DNA of 64,000 bases. Source: Effrenium voratum (lineage: Eukaryota > Sar > Dinophyceae > Suessiales > Symbiodiniaceae). This document shows positions 45,970 to 56,099 of the stretch, one piece after another (positions within the stretch are counted from its first letter, which is position 1; every line of letters starts with the position of its first letter). The notes beneath the pieces are model-generated. The model was given only the letters and a program-made list of their open reading frames with translations. It ran no database searches and was not told the origin of the DNA. The translations under genes and the position numbers were made by a program. The stretch lies in contig CAUJNA010000569.1 in the NCBI GenBank assembly GCA_963377175.1, forward strand, positions 476,884-540,883. Reading direction: 5' to 3'.

Positions 45970-47390
45970 TAAGGCTTGAAATAAAGCTTCACCAATGGGT
46001 GCTGGTAGTGTGCCCAGCTCTTTGTGCCTGAGCTATACATATAGAATGGTTCAAAGCAGAAGCAGCATGCAGAACACAATGCGAAAAAAGAAGCTCATAG
46101 AATTCAATCAATTTGTCCACGTTCAATTTAAACTAACCTTTGTAAAACATTATTGAACATAATAGGTTCATACATACATATATATAATACTACACTGGCA
46201 ACATACCCAGGCAGCATAGGAAAAATGTGAAAACAAGGATGTTATAACATTGAACTGCTTTTTAAAGATTCAATTTAAACCAACCTTTGTAAAACAAATG
46301 CATGTGTGTATCACACATATATATGAGAATAATACACTGGTAGCATACCCACACATGCATGTTTACATAGGAATGCACTAGAACATGCTATGTGCGTGCA
46401 TCAGCAGCCTGAGGCTCAAACTTGACTGTGGGGCTTGCAATACAGCCATGTCTTGGAACAGAGGTAAGTGGGCTGGCAAGACGCAGGCTGGAAGTGGCTT
46501 GAAACAAAGCCACACAATTGGGGTTCCATGGGACTTGAAACAAAGCCCAGTAAAGAACCAGGCCAAAGTTCACCAGCAAAGCTGAAGAAGCTAATGAAGC
46601 TCAAAGGGCTATACAAAAAGAGGGCCAACAGCAAAAAAACAAGAACAAGGTTCACTGGGAAAAGGTGCCTGAAGAGAAAAGCGGGGCTTGAGACAACGCC
46701 AGGCCAAGACAAAGGAAAAGGGGGGCTTGAGACAAAGCCAGACAATTCCAAAGACCAAGCAAACACAGGCACAGCCAAGAAAGAGCAAGACAAAGGCCTG
46801 GAAGAAGGCATGTTGCTTGGAAGGTGGAGAAAGATGAAGCGAATGGAAGCTGAGTCATTGCAGTTGACGGAGCAAAGCAAGACAGAGAGACTGCAACTAG
46901 AGGAGCTGCATCTCCAACAGCAAAAACAGCCCCTGGGTGCTTTTTTGGCAGAGAAGGCAGCATGGCTTGAGCAATGGGAGAAAGCCAAGACCTGAAGGCT
47001 GAGCCTGACAAAAGCATGTGACTTGCAGCAAGGCAGGTGCTTGAAGCAAAGCAACGAATGGGTGCTTGAAATAAAGCCATGTACATAGCTGGATAGCAGG
47101 CGAAGAACTCGTGAGTAAACACATGCTAACGCATGCGCGTAGCATAATTTTGGCACGGTGCATGGTTTTCGTGTGAGTTAAGGTCTCCAGCATTTTGGGG
47201 TAGCATTTGCATGTCTTGCATGTTGTATCTGCAGCCTTTGTTGTTCAAGTCAAGCTGGTAGTGAAAGGGTTTGAAATACAGCTTGCGACTACTTATGGGA
47301 TGGTGGCAGGAACGGCAGGAATGGAACTGGCAAGAAAATGAATACCTGGGCGGCCAAGGAAGTGCAGGGCTTGAAAGAAAGCGAAAGCCT
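45970..47390. repeat. scattered GGCTTGAAACAAAGCC hairpin repeats
   Basis: At least eight copies or variants of GGCTTGAAACAAAGCC lie at about 45973, 46496, 46531, 46684, 46724, 47038, 47061 and 47367. Most can pair GGCTT or GCTT with AAGCC or AAGC around a loop of about 6 nt. They are unevenly spaced, unlike a tandem array. In one frame they put G-L-E-T-K-P into the open frame 46468-46995 (175 codons, Lys/Glu-rich); I doubt that this is a real protein. Bases 46110-46380 contain an imperfect direct duplication of about 140 bp beginning CAATTTAAAC-AACCTTTGTAAAAC. Confidence 0.65.
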
Positions 47391-47689
47391 TCTTTCAGGC
47401 CCGTTTCCTTTATCTCCTGCACAGCAGGTTCAGCATCTCTCTGTGCCTTTGTGCCCAACCTGCTTTTCCTCTGCTCTCCTGCTGGCAGGGGTCAAAGTTT
47501 GGCTGCCCTGGCCTTTCATCAGTTTTCCCTTTCCCTTTCCCTTTCGCTTGCGGTGGAGACGGACACATGGAATTGATATCTTCTTCTCGAGCTCGGCTAA
47601 AGGTCCTGCCACAAGCAAAAGCAACAGAGCACTTGCGTAAACTTGCAGACTGCGCCTTGTAGCGTTACGGCCGGCACATCCTCGCATAG

Positions 47690-47945
47690 CAACGCAGACA
47701 CACGCCGCGCCAAATTGGCAAGCGTCAGCAAAGGTGCCCGTTTGGCCCTCTGTCACCCGGCACAGCTCCAGAAAATCCTCAGTGTTTGAGCCGGCAGTAG
47801 CTTGGTCATTCAGGGCCTTCATCTCTGCCGTGTCCAGCGCGCCGCGTGCTCCCAAGATGGCCATGGCTTTGCTCCATGCGCCCAACGCCGCTCCATTCTG
47901 GAACAAGAACCGTGTGAGAACTTTGCCCCAACTTACCAATGCTGG
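47690..47945 (-). CDS. probable exon, unrecognised
   Basis: The minus strand reads W-G-K-V-L-T-R-F-L-F-Q-N-G-A-A-L-G-A-W, then A-L-D-T-A-E-M-K-A-L-N-D-Q-A-T-A, then D-F-L-E-L-C-R-V-T-E-G-Q-T-G-T-F. It is helical and well balanced, with no repeat content. No family recognised. It would be far upstream of the methyltransferase-like gene on the same strand. Confidence 0.45.
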
Positions 47946-48289
47946 CTGCACAGTGGAGTTGGTGCTTATGGTTCGCAGATTGGTGCTCACATGTGAACGA
48001 CCGGCGGCCGTCATTCCAATGCCGCTGGCAACAACTTCTGGGCCTTGCGTTCACTCAGCTCCAGCAGCACTGTAATGAACTGGCCGGGTTCGTGAACTGT
48101 TTCCAGGACAAGGCTCCTATGCATCAACCAAGTTTTTCGAGGAGAGCCCGACAGGTGCAGGGACGATGCGAACAACTCTTACGAGCTAATGGTTTGGCTG
48201 GGGACCCGACTCACCCAGGCTTTACTTCCAGGACAAGTCTTTCTGGAAACCGCTCAGAAAAAAAACATTGGAGCTCGGACCCCACCTAA

Positions 48290-48520
48290 CGATGCAACAA
48301 GATGATAAGCACACCTGCTTGACTGTAACCAGGAAACCACCAAGCCAGGAAGCCCCTCTGCGATTGGCGAAACGGCTCTTGTTGATGGGACCCAAAGCAA
48401 CTCTTATTAGATTATACAGCCACTGAACATGTGCCGAAACATGGCCATGACCGTGTGTCATTGTTGCAATCACCACATTGAGCACCAGAGCCGCCATTCC
48501 GTAATGTTGCTGGGAGTTCG
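48290..48520 (-). CDS. possible exon, unrecognised
   Basis: The minus strand reads H-Y-G-M-A-A-L-V-L-N-V-V-I-A-T-M-T-H, then H-V-Q-W-L-Y-N-L-I-R-V-A-L-G-P-I-N-K-S. Partly hydrophobic and protein-like. Splice sites were not resolved. Confidence 0.35.
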
Positions 48521-48699
48521 CCACGCACGCAGAGTGTCCAGCAGCACCGAAACCTTTTGCTTGAACGGGTCGGAATCGTTGTTCAAGGCGTAGTGGAGGC
48601 GAGGCTGTGTCGTCAAAGAAGAAATGGATGGGCCATGTCTGTAGCACGTGTTGCTTCGGTGAGCGATGGTCTTGATGCTATCAGCACCCTTCTGCTACA

Positions 48700-49080
48700 C
48701 GGCGCTGCCTCTCAGGGATCTACACCAAGCTCAAAATGGGCCAGGCGATGAACGCAATGGCTGCGCAGGTGAAATTCCTTATGAACAACGCACAGCTGCC
48801 CGTTGATAATTTTGGTCCAAGGGTTGACCATAATGAAGAAGATCAGTGTCTGGGAAAGATACCGTCGCAAGATCACGACCACCGTCGTGTAGGTTGAACG
48901 ATCTAAGGACGAACGTATGGTCAATGCGCACCTGCGCAAAAACAACAGCGAATGGCTGCAAGTGTACGCAAATGTCTCAGTCACAGAAGGGCGCCAAGAC
49001 GCAGATGCACGGATAGTCAAGCTAGCTGACCGAATGAAGCCTGAGACGTTCGATGCGTCGTGTGTCACGGAGTGGTCAAG
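48700..49080 (+). pseudogene. coding-like remnant, unrecognised
   Basis: Plus-strand frames read A-M-N-A-M-A-A-Q-V-K-F-L-M-N-N-A-Q-L near 48745-48800 and, after frame changes, W-L-Q-V-Y-A-N-V-S-V-T-E-G-R near 48950-49000. This looks like a decayed gene or retroelement segment. I cannot assign it. Confidence 0.3.
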
Positions 49081-49089
49081 GAGTAGAAC

Positions 49090-49515
49090 AATTGCGGTTA
49101 CCCTGGGTTGGCCTCTCCGAATGAAGAATTCGATGAATGCCGCTAAGACATTCCAAGCTCACTTGCGCGAGCAATGTTGAGCAGACGTGTTTGAGCGCTC
49201 GCCTGAGTCCTCGTGACACAGATCGTGGACTCTGGCCATCCACCTAGACGCTCCAAGGTTGCACACAGGACACCATTTTAAAACAAACTGCAGCAGACGT
49301 CGCTGTTGGCAACGGCAGCATCATTTAACGAATCGCATCGTGTTTTGGCAAGAGCGCAAGCGGCGTCAGACGGCTTCGTTTGTAGAATCGTTGCGCAAAG
49401 GAGCCTCTAGGGGGGTTATCCTGGGTTGGCTGCTCCGAATGAAGAATTCGACCAATGCCACTAAGGCACGAGGCTGACCTGCGAGCAAGGTTGGACAGAC
49501 GTGTTTGAACAAGTC
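49090..49515. repeat. pair of direct repeats of about 105 bp, 319 bp apart
   Basis: The phrase TTA(C/T)CCTGGGTTGG-CTCCGAATGAAGAATTCGA-CAATGCC-CTAAG occurs at 49098-49147 and 49417-49466. Each copy is followed by GCGAGCAA-GTTG-(A/G)CAGACGTGTTTGA. The sequence between is unrelated. Confidence 0.75.
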
Positions 49516-50189
49516 TGTGCTCCGGAGTCATTCGGTGGAGATCAACGATCGTCGTGAGAACAATGGCCGTCCACATGTGGGTATCAATGCATGAATGCGT
49601 TGTTCAGCATGAAGGGCAACGGGTTGTCAACCCGGAGTTCGATTTAAGGAAGATTCCAAGCATGCCGGTGAAGTCCAATGCTGTGAAGGGGGCCGCTATC
49701 GTCACTATCAACAATGCTGCGCAGCGCAACGGGGCGATTTGGGCACCCGCAAACACAAATTCACAGAGGAATGCAAGGGCGCGGGAGTCATAGTGGCACT
49801 AAGCGCCTTGACACCTCGGACACAGCTCGTCAGACTTATTCCGGCGATATTTTGCTGAATGCTCTTGATTTGTTAGCCTGGGGAGACTTGTGTGCGAGGC
49901 TAGTGTAAAGCCTGTTCAGCACACTGCTATAGCAAGACTTTTCTCGATTTGGTGGCACTGTGACGAACAAGGGCGGGATCTTGCACACATTCGGGAGAGG
50001 TCCGGGCAAGCAGGCACGCCTGCAGACAGGGTTGAACGTGCTTCATGTAAGTTTCATGAGCGGAACATGACCGTGAAAATCCGTGAATGTCCCATGAACC
50101 CGCTTCTCGAGAGCGGTAATGTCCACGTGGGATTTATAAATGCACCTGCAAGAAAGACAAATGGGGGGCCCAAAAATATTAGTAAATGC

Positions 50190-50530
50190 ACCTAGAATAA
50201 AGACAAGCACCCACCACCCCTGGAATAAAGTCTTGATGCATTGGCCCCCCTGAAAAAAGCAACTCCCTAATTGCAGTTGCCTCTTAGCTAACCAACTGGC
50301 CAAATTCAAAACCAATCCCAGGTGATACTGGTGAAGCTTTCTGCTTTCTTCCCAAAATCCAAACTGCGGACCTTGCCAAACTCAAGTTTTCTTACATGTC
50401 TCTTGTTTAAAAACTGCCCACCATCAAACCCACAAAGGGGGTAGTACTTCAGCCCCCCAAATTTTAAGCCCAAGACTTTATTCCAGGGGCCCCTATAATA
50501 AAGTCTTGATGCATTGCCCCCCTGGAAACA
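50190..50530. repeat. duplicated AATAAAGTCTTGATGCATTG segment
   Basis: The phrase AATAAAGTCTTGATGCATTG(G)CCCCCCTG occurs near 50224 and 50500, each time after a C/A-rich run. CCAGG-AATAAAG-type variants occur near 50193 and 50480. No gene is seen. Confidence 0.65.
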
Positions 50531-50800
50531 TCTCAAAAGGAAGCTCCAGCAATACTAAATCAAATGGAAACTCAAGTCTGCCAATACTAAATCAAATGGA
50601 AACTCAGCGCCAAATCTCAAAAGGAAGCTCCAGCAATACTAAATCAAATGGAAACTCAGTTCCAAATCTCAAAGGGAAGCTCCAGCAATACTAAATCAAA
50701 TGGAAACCCAGTTCCAAATCTCAAAAGGAAGCTCCACCAATACTAAATCAAATGGAAACTCAAGTCTGCCAATACTAAATCAAATGGAAACTCACTTGAA
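50530..50800. repeat. composite minisatellite of about 52-bp and 30-bp units
   Basis: Long units AATCTCAAA(A/G)GGAAGCTCCA(G/C)CAATACTAAATCAAATGGAAACTCAG alternate with short units GTCTGCCAATACTAAATCAAATGGAAACTCA; all share CAATACTAAATCAAATGGAAAC. About four long and two short units are present. Confidence 0.9.
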
Positions 50801-50840
50801 CTGGATCTCAACATACTATTCCAGGTGGCCCCATCGTTGA

Positions 50841-50854
50841 GGGGGGGGGGGGGG
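50841..50854. repeat. G14 run
   Basis: Fourteen consecutive G, followed by ACCCCCG. It could form a G-quadruplex-like structure and is prone to sequencing error. Confidence 0.9.
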
Positions 50855-51129
50855 ACCCCCGTTTACTAATCCCAGGTGGACATTAGGTCCACATCAAGCG
50901 TGATCAAATGGAGCTGTTACAGGAGACCTCAAAAGACAACCTGGTACAGGGTCGAGGTCGACTATGGCAATGCTACAATACGCAGCATGGATGCGATGGT
51001 TTCTTGGGACGGTGAGGCAGACAGCGAAGAGAAGCTTGGTGACCGGGTTGGAGATGTTGATCGGTCCCATTTCCAAGAACCACCCATCTTGGGCGATGTT
51101 AAACTACACATTATGGATTTGCTCTATCA

Positions 51130-51660
51130 CGTTTCGTTTTGTGTTACCCGTATTTTCTCTCCAAATTTACGCTTGTTTCCCTATATGTCACTCTTATGCT
51201 ACTTTTATCAGTCTTGTTTTTCCTATAAAAGTTGCTCTATTTTGTCCAAAACTTACTCCTATTTTCTTCAAAATGTACTCTTATTTTCTTTAACTTTATT
51301 CTTATTATCTTGAAATTTTACTCTTTCATTATTTCCTAAAGTGTACGCTTATCTTCTCCAAACGGTGCTCTTATGTCTGTAAATGGTACTCTCATTGTCT
51401 CAAAATGTTACCCTTATTTTTACCAACGCTTCCCGTTATGTGTTCAACATGCCATTCTCTATTGTCTGCACACGCTACTCATGCTTTCTCTTAATTTTGC
51501 CATTGGGCTCTTGCAAAGTTGCTTTTAGCTTCTCTTGTTTAACACTTAGTGTTGTCTATGTTAACTCTTTCCGTTCGCTTTTTATGATGTTCAGTCTCGT
51601 TTTCCAAAATTTAGTTATTGCCTTCTCACCAAACGTAAGTCTTATCTTCCCTAAAGTTCA
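51130..51660. repeat. degenerate tandem array, about 25-bp pyrimidine-rich unit
   Basis: Roughly 18 diverged copies of a unit close to AAAATGTTACTCTTATTTTCTCC (visible at 51265, 51290, 51317, 51345, 51372 and 51398). The unit has decayed toward the right end. The 262-codon open frame across 51383-52171 is largely this array and is probably not a gene. Confidence 0.7.
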
Positions 51661-51979
51661 GACTCAAGCGCTGTTTGATGCGCACCCAGACACGTACCAT
51701 TGCAGAAAATTGTGGCAGGGTCTGCTTGATGCGTTCGGCCCCGCAGAAGGGGCGTTTCGGCTTTTTTTTTTTGCGTCGAACATGTCGCCCCTATCGGGCA
51801 AACAGTTGGCCCTTCCTTCTCCGGCAAAAAAGATTGCCCTTATCTGGCCACGGGTAGGGGGTCCGGGAGCGAGGAGGTGTCCAAAATTTGCGCGTTTACT
51901 GCCGCGCAGCGTTCGCAAGCGTTCGTTTATGGCCGCGAGCGTCGCGCTTGGGTTTCCCTGGGGGCTGATTAGATCACAA

Positions 51980-52150
51980 GTTAATTCGGACATACAACTC
52001 GACCTCATTCACGGACAGTCGCGGCTTCGCGGGACAATTGCGGCCAGAGATGCTTCTCACGGATTTTTGCGGCCGTTTCACGGATTTTCACGGTCATATT
52101 CCGGATTGTTGCGGCTTTTTCACGGATTTTCACGGCTATATTTCGCCCAT
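51980..52150. repeat. CACGGATTTTCACGG repeats
   Basis: Three copies of TGCGG-TTTCACGGATTTTCACGG-(T/C)-ATATT lie at 52050-52145. A reverse-complement copy, GAACATGACCGTGAAAATCCGTGAA, lies at 50063-50087, 2 kb away. Confidence 0.75.
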
Positions 52151-52254
52151 GGGATTCTCATGGCCGCGTGAATTTTTGAGTCGTTTGGCCGAAAGGGTCT
52201 CCAAGCGCATGAACTCCGCTCAAGTCTGTCTCCAGGTCCCGAGAGAGGCGCAGT

Positions 52255-52365
52255 GTTAACGACACTCCTGAGAGACGCTACTCGGCCCTTCTGACCAACT
52301 CTTCTGAGCAAACACTTCTAGATCGACACTTCTGATCGACACTTCTGAGCGACACTTGTGGGAAA
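52255..52365. repeat. GACACTTCTGA short tandem repeat
   Basis: Six diverged copies of CGACACTTCTGA(G/T) within 110 bp, followed by the 38-bp direct repeat described near 52391. Confidence 0.7.
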
Positions 52366-52778
52366 CGTCTCCCGCAGCGTCTCTTAGTCTCAAAACGCGC
52401 ACCGCGCCACAGCGAGAGCGATTCGACCGCACCAAAGTGCGCAGATCTCGTGTTGCGGCCGCGCGCAAGAGAACAATGAGAGACGATGGCGAGATGAAGC
52501 TCCTTGTCTCCAAGATACTGAAGCGAGCACAGTAGAACGCATACAGGGAAATCCATGCTTCGCCGTGATGTAGTTGTCGAGCCTGAATCCAGAAGGTTCT
52601 GCCTCGCCCGATGTTAAGAGTGCCAATACGCGCGTCAATCTCCTGACGTAGGACTCCCACGTCGAAGCGTACACGTTCGGCTTGGCCTCAATCACTTCGT
52701 AACCGGCCGCCCTTTCTCACCAACCTGGCCCAAGATTCGGGCTCATCTCGGTGAATCGAAGCCTGAACAGCTGTACTG

Positions 52779-53700
52779 ATGACCCGATACTCTGTCTCTG
52801 ATACTGCTTGCCCATGGAATCAGGTCGAGCAAAGTGGGGTCCGTAATGCGCTGAAGGTGAAGGGTATCGGTCTCCTTGCCCTCGCTGATGACTGCTACTC
52901 GTTTGGTCCTAGGGGTCATAACTACAGCCATCTTGTGCGAGTGTTGGATGCAGTTGGGCCTGGACTCTTTGGCATGTGCCTCAATGGCGGCGGCATGTAT
53001 GCACAGTGGCCTGGTTTTGATGTGCGGTCGGCTGACTACCTTCAGCACCTTGCCTTAGCCCTGGCGTGCCAGGACCTTGTGGCACTCATGCGGGCCACCG
53101 CAGCTGAGCACATCCCCCGCATGATCTCTGAAGCCTCCTGGTTAGCCGACTCGGCGGGGGACTGCCCCCTTCTTCTTGAGATGAAGGCAGATCCCAATGA
53201 CGCTGCTGACGCCTTCGTGCAAAGATCCTTGCGGGGGCTCATGGACATTAGAGCATTTAAGGCCACCGCCCTTGGCCGTGCTGCCTCTGGGTACGTCCAG
53301 GCACGTTTGGTGCAGCTCCCAGTTGCCCAGACACTGGACTTCCTATGGTTTCAGGCCCTTGCCAGCGTGTCTGCCCTCCGTAATTTTGCGTTCAAAGATG
53401 GCGTGACGGCTTGGAGTGAGCATTACAATGCCATCCAGCCAGGCATCAACATGTTTTCTGTCCATTTTGCAAATCGGGCCCCGTGGTGCCAGCACGTGAT
53501 TGGGCAGAGCCGACGCATCGAGACCAACCTCCCTGATGGCACTGAGGTCTCCCTTGCTCTTAGGTTGCATGGTGGATCTGTCAAGTACATTAAAGACCCC
53601 TTGATCACGCATCTTGATCTGGTTGATGAACGCGGCTTCACGCTCCTGCCTGAGCTCAGCTCTATCCGGGCCGCACCGTCCGATTTCGTGCAGCAAGGAC
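52779..53700 (+). CDS. SF1 helicase-like protein, N-terminal part
   Basis: A long clean plus-strand frame (start ATG 52779; the frame stays open to 53804). It encodes an N-terminal domain with L-L-A-L-A-D-D-C-Y, F-G-P-R-G-H-N-Y-S-H-L, Y-A-Q-W-P-G-F-D-V-R-S-A-D-Y-L, then V-T-A-W-S-E-H-Y-N and A-P-W-C-Q-H-V, ending near R-L-H-G-G-S-V-K-Y-I. This layout precedes the ATPase core in a helicase family I associate with dinoflagellates. Coding evidence fades after about 53690, where the opposite strand becomes the better frame (see the Walker A piece). Strand and order suggest this is the 5' part of the gene whose later motifs are at 54.4 kb. Confidence 0.65.
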
Positions 53701-54170
53701 CCCAATGTGATAGCGACACAGCAGGAATCAGTGGTCCGCAAGAATTGGGACCGCGTTTCAAACGCCACATCGAGGTCGGTGACCTGATCGTGGTCACGAC
53801 CTAGCAGCCTGGGGAATTGTTGGCAGACCTCCTCCGGGGCATCACGGAGCAGCGACTGAATGTTGCGCGAAAATTCCTGCAGGGGCAGGTTTGGCTCGGC
53901 TACACCGAGTAGCCTGGTAAGCATAATCAGGACCGCACTGCCACAGTAAGTTTTGCCGGTGCCAAAGAGTCCCTGGATACCGAACGTGACTCGTTGGGTG
54001 GCCAAGGCATGATAAATGCCAAGTAGGACACTAAGGAAATGGCCGTCAGGGCCAACACTGAGGCGCAGCACTGCAAGCAAGTACGTTGGGCCACACTGTA
54101 GGAGTCGATGCCAGCCCTGCTCATTTCCGCCCTGCCAAGACGTCTCAAGGGGGCGAACCATGAGTTGCAG
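53690..54170 (-). pseudogene. SF1 helicase segment with Walker A, on the opposite strand
   Basis: The minus strand from 54161 reads T-Y-L-L-A-V-L-R-L, then F-G-I-Q-G-L-F-G-T-G-K-T-Y-C-G-S at about 53978-53930, a clear Walker A P-loop. It continues through L-L-R-D-A-P-E-E-V and D-H-D-Q-V-T-D-L-D-V-A-F-E-T to C-V-A-I-T-L-G-S-L-L near 53690, the type of sequence expected just before the Walker B motif. The plus strand here is full of stops. Reading N-terminal (plus), this piece (minus) and DEAQQ (plus) restores the order of a single SF1 helicase, so I infer an internal inversion of about 0.5 kb. An assembly error is the alternative. Confidence 0.65.
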
Positions 54171-54199
54171 GTCGGCCTACTCGGCCGGCGCGGGAGGGG

Positions 54200-54937
54200 C
54201 TCTCACAGGTGCCGGAAGCTGGTCCAAGTGTAACCAAGTGGGGTGCGCAGGGCTTTGGCAAGCAGGTCCAGAGCCTGCTCAATGTTCCTAGCATGTTCAA
54301 TGAAGTCCGTGCGTGGGGCCAGGCGACCGCGGTAGGCGTCCCCCGAAGGCAGCCCCAGAATGGAAGGGATGCGATCCGAGTGCGCACTAAGCAAGAAATG
54401 CCACATGCTGACCCCATGTTTCGTCGGCCGGTGTCCAGTTTCCTCGGGAGCGTCGATCTCCTGTTGGTTGACGAGGCGCAGCAGGCCGGCCAAGCAGCCT
54501 ATGTGGTGGTTCACGGTGCAGTGCCCCGCTCTGCCCTGACCGTTCACATTGGCGATGACCGCCAGACCAGAGGTGCCTCGGGAAATGACCCAGTTCGTGC
54601 AGAGGTTCTACAGCGTCTAGGGCATAAGCGAGTCGCCTTACATGGCCTCAATGACCTATTCGTGCCACAGGACTTCTTGGCCCGTGCGACTGAGCAACTT
54701 ACCGGCACCCGGCCGGCATCGGACCATCCCGCCCTGCTTGGCATAGGCTACCTCGCCCACGCGGGAACACGCCTCCCACCTCCAGCTGATTTTGTGCGCA
54801 GCGCAAATGGCCTGTCTAGCCAGGGCAAGCCGGGGCTCAACCTTGTACTCCCTAGCAGCCTTCGCGTATCCCCCACGTGTGGTACCCGCACCTGTTGCAT
54901 GAGGATGGTGAGACGAGGTCTTGTCGTTCCTAAATGA
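54200..54937 (+). CDS. SF1 helicase-like protein, Walker B part
   Basis: Plus-strand frame with V-D-L-L-L-V-D-E-A-Q-Q-A-G (Walker B, motif II; the DEAQQ Asp codon is at 54470) and, about 25 residues later, V-H-I-G-D-D-R-Q-T-R-G (motif III; GDDRQ at 54551-54565). The D-E-A-Q-Q box with G-D-x-x-Q-T is typical of UvrD/Pif1/Upf1-like SF1 helicases. The later motifs IV-VI are not clear. The frame ends at 54937, and coding-like sequence continues in other frames to about 55460 (F-L-N-D-N-G-Q-L-V-L-Y-G at 54924; R-P-L-S-W-M-G-Y-K-L-F-L-G-Y in another frame near 55250). Introns or decay would account for the changes. Confidence 0.7.
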   Translation, partial: LSQVPEAGPSVTKWGAQGFGKQVQSLLNVPSMFNEVRAWGQATAVGVPRRQPQNGRDAIRVRTKQEMPHADPMFRRPVSSFLGSVDLLLVDEAQQAGQAAYVVVHGAVPRSALTVHIGDDRQTRGASGNDPVRAEVLQRLGHKRVALHGLNDLFVPQDFLARATEQLTGTRPASDHPALLGIGYLAHAGTRLPPPADFVRSANGLSSQGKPGLNLVLPSSLRVSPTCGTRTCCMRMVRRGLVVPK

Positions 54938-55464
54938 CAATGGTCAGCTTGTGCTCTATGGTCGCCCGGGTACCTTTCCTGTTGGCAATGCATGGGATGC
55001 GTCTGATGCGGTCCACTGCGGCGAAATTAGCCTGGAGCCGGTCTCTGGCATGGTGTTCTTTGGTGCCGCCACATGCATGGCACACAGCGAGGATCTTCGT
55101 GAAGGGGCACCATGGCCTGCTTTGCCTCGTCTTTGGCGTACGCCTGAATGCCTCCAAACGCAGCGCTTTGATGCAACGCCATCGGCTCGGCCCCCGGCTG
55201 CACGCACTCCCGAGGCCCCCTCTTCCAAACGACAGAGAGGCCTACCGCCCACTCAGCTGGATGGGGTACAAGCTCTTCCTTGGCTACATGCGGCAGCTGC
55301 GGAGGGACCCCTCTCAGGGTGCCCCTGGCCCCGAGAGGGAGGTCGTCAAACCTCCACCTGGGGGCTGCTATTCCTCTAAGTCCGTGCATCAATGTACGGA
55401 CCGGAGGAATAGGTTTTTGGCACGGATTTGCACGGTTTTGCGCTGCAAAATGCTATTACTCTAG
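54938..55464 (+). CDS. possible 3' continuation of the helicase
   Basis: Two overlapping plus-strand frames (54921-55379 and 54934-55464) both look partly protein-like. They may be consecutive exons joined by a short intron that I could not place. No helicase motif is identifiable, so the assignment rests on position alone. Confidence 0.35.
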
Positions 55465-55619
55465 GGCCTACCTGGCCCTGGAGGTCGGTCATCAGCTTTT
55501 TTTTAACACCGGAGAGTCTGGTCAGGGACTTCAGGTCCGCAGCCTCCGTTGATGCCTTCGGCATGGATTTCGCCTCAGGCAGCCGTGGCTTCGGCTCCGG
55601 ACATGGTTTGCCATTTAGG

Positions 55620-55865
55620 GTTCACTACGCGCGCTCAAAATGCACACCGCGTCACAGCAAGAGCGATTCGACCTACTCAGAGTGACGTGCCTGCCACGAA
55701 ATCTGCATCCAAGCTCGAAAGTTCTGCGCCTGCCACGAATTTTGCACGAACAGCTCCAAAGCACAATTCGAGCCCGAAGCTTTAAAGAACTGCGCCTGTC
55801 CCGCACAGTAAGCTTTTCACGAACTCAGAACCTTCCAAAGCACTGCGCGTGTCACGACTTCTGAC
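55620..55865. repeat. repeat related to 3.7 kb and 52.4 kb
   Basis: TCAAAATGCACACCGCGTCACAGCAAGAGCGATTCGAC at 55635-55672 matches 52391-52428 in 33-34 of 38 bases, so the helicase region lies between direct repeats. The following CTGC(G/A)C(C/G)TG(C/T)CACGAATTTTGCA copies resemble the minisatellite at 3738-3877. Confidence 0.75.
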
Positions 55866-56099
55866 TTTGACACAGTCGAGAGACGCGGCCAAAATTAGCA
55901 CGGGACTGTGGCCCCAGAGTGATCTCGAGATTTTGACAAAACGAGCCGATTGAACGACGGGGCCAACGGACATAACGCCCGCGCAAACACTGGCGCGCGC
56001 CTGCCAAGCCAAACGCTTCAAAGCGATCGGCCCTGAAACGCAAACCCCAATGGCACGGCAATGCGAACATCATAATTACTCAGAAAGCACAAGAGACCT

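Noticed and set aside
46468..46995. 175-codon Lys/Glu-rich open frame as a real gene
   Set aside because: It is built on the GGCTTGAAACAAAGCC repeats and low-complexity purine-rich sequence; I see no independent coding evidence.
51383..52171. 262-codon plus-strand open frame
   Set aside because: Most of it is the degenerate pyrimidine-rich array and the CACGGATTTT repeats.
53343..53690. C-terminal half of the minus-strand open frame opposite the helicase N terminus
   Set aside because: The plus strand has the better coding signal here; the minus frame is kept only for 53.69-54.17 kb.
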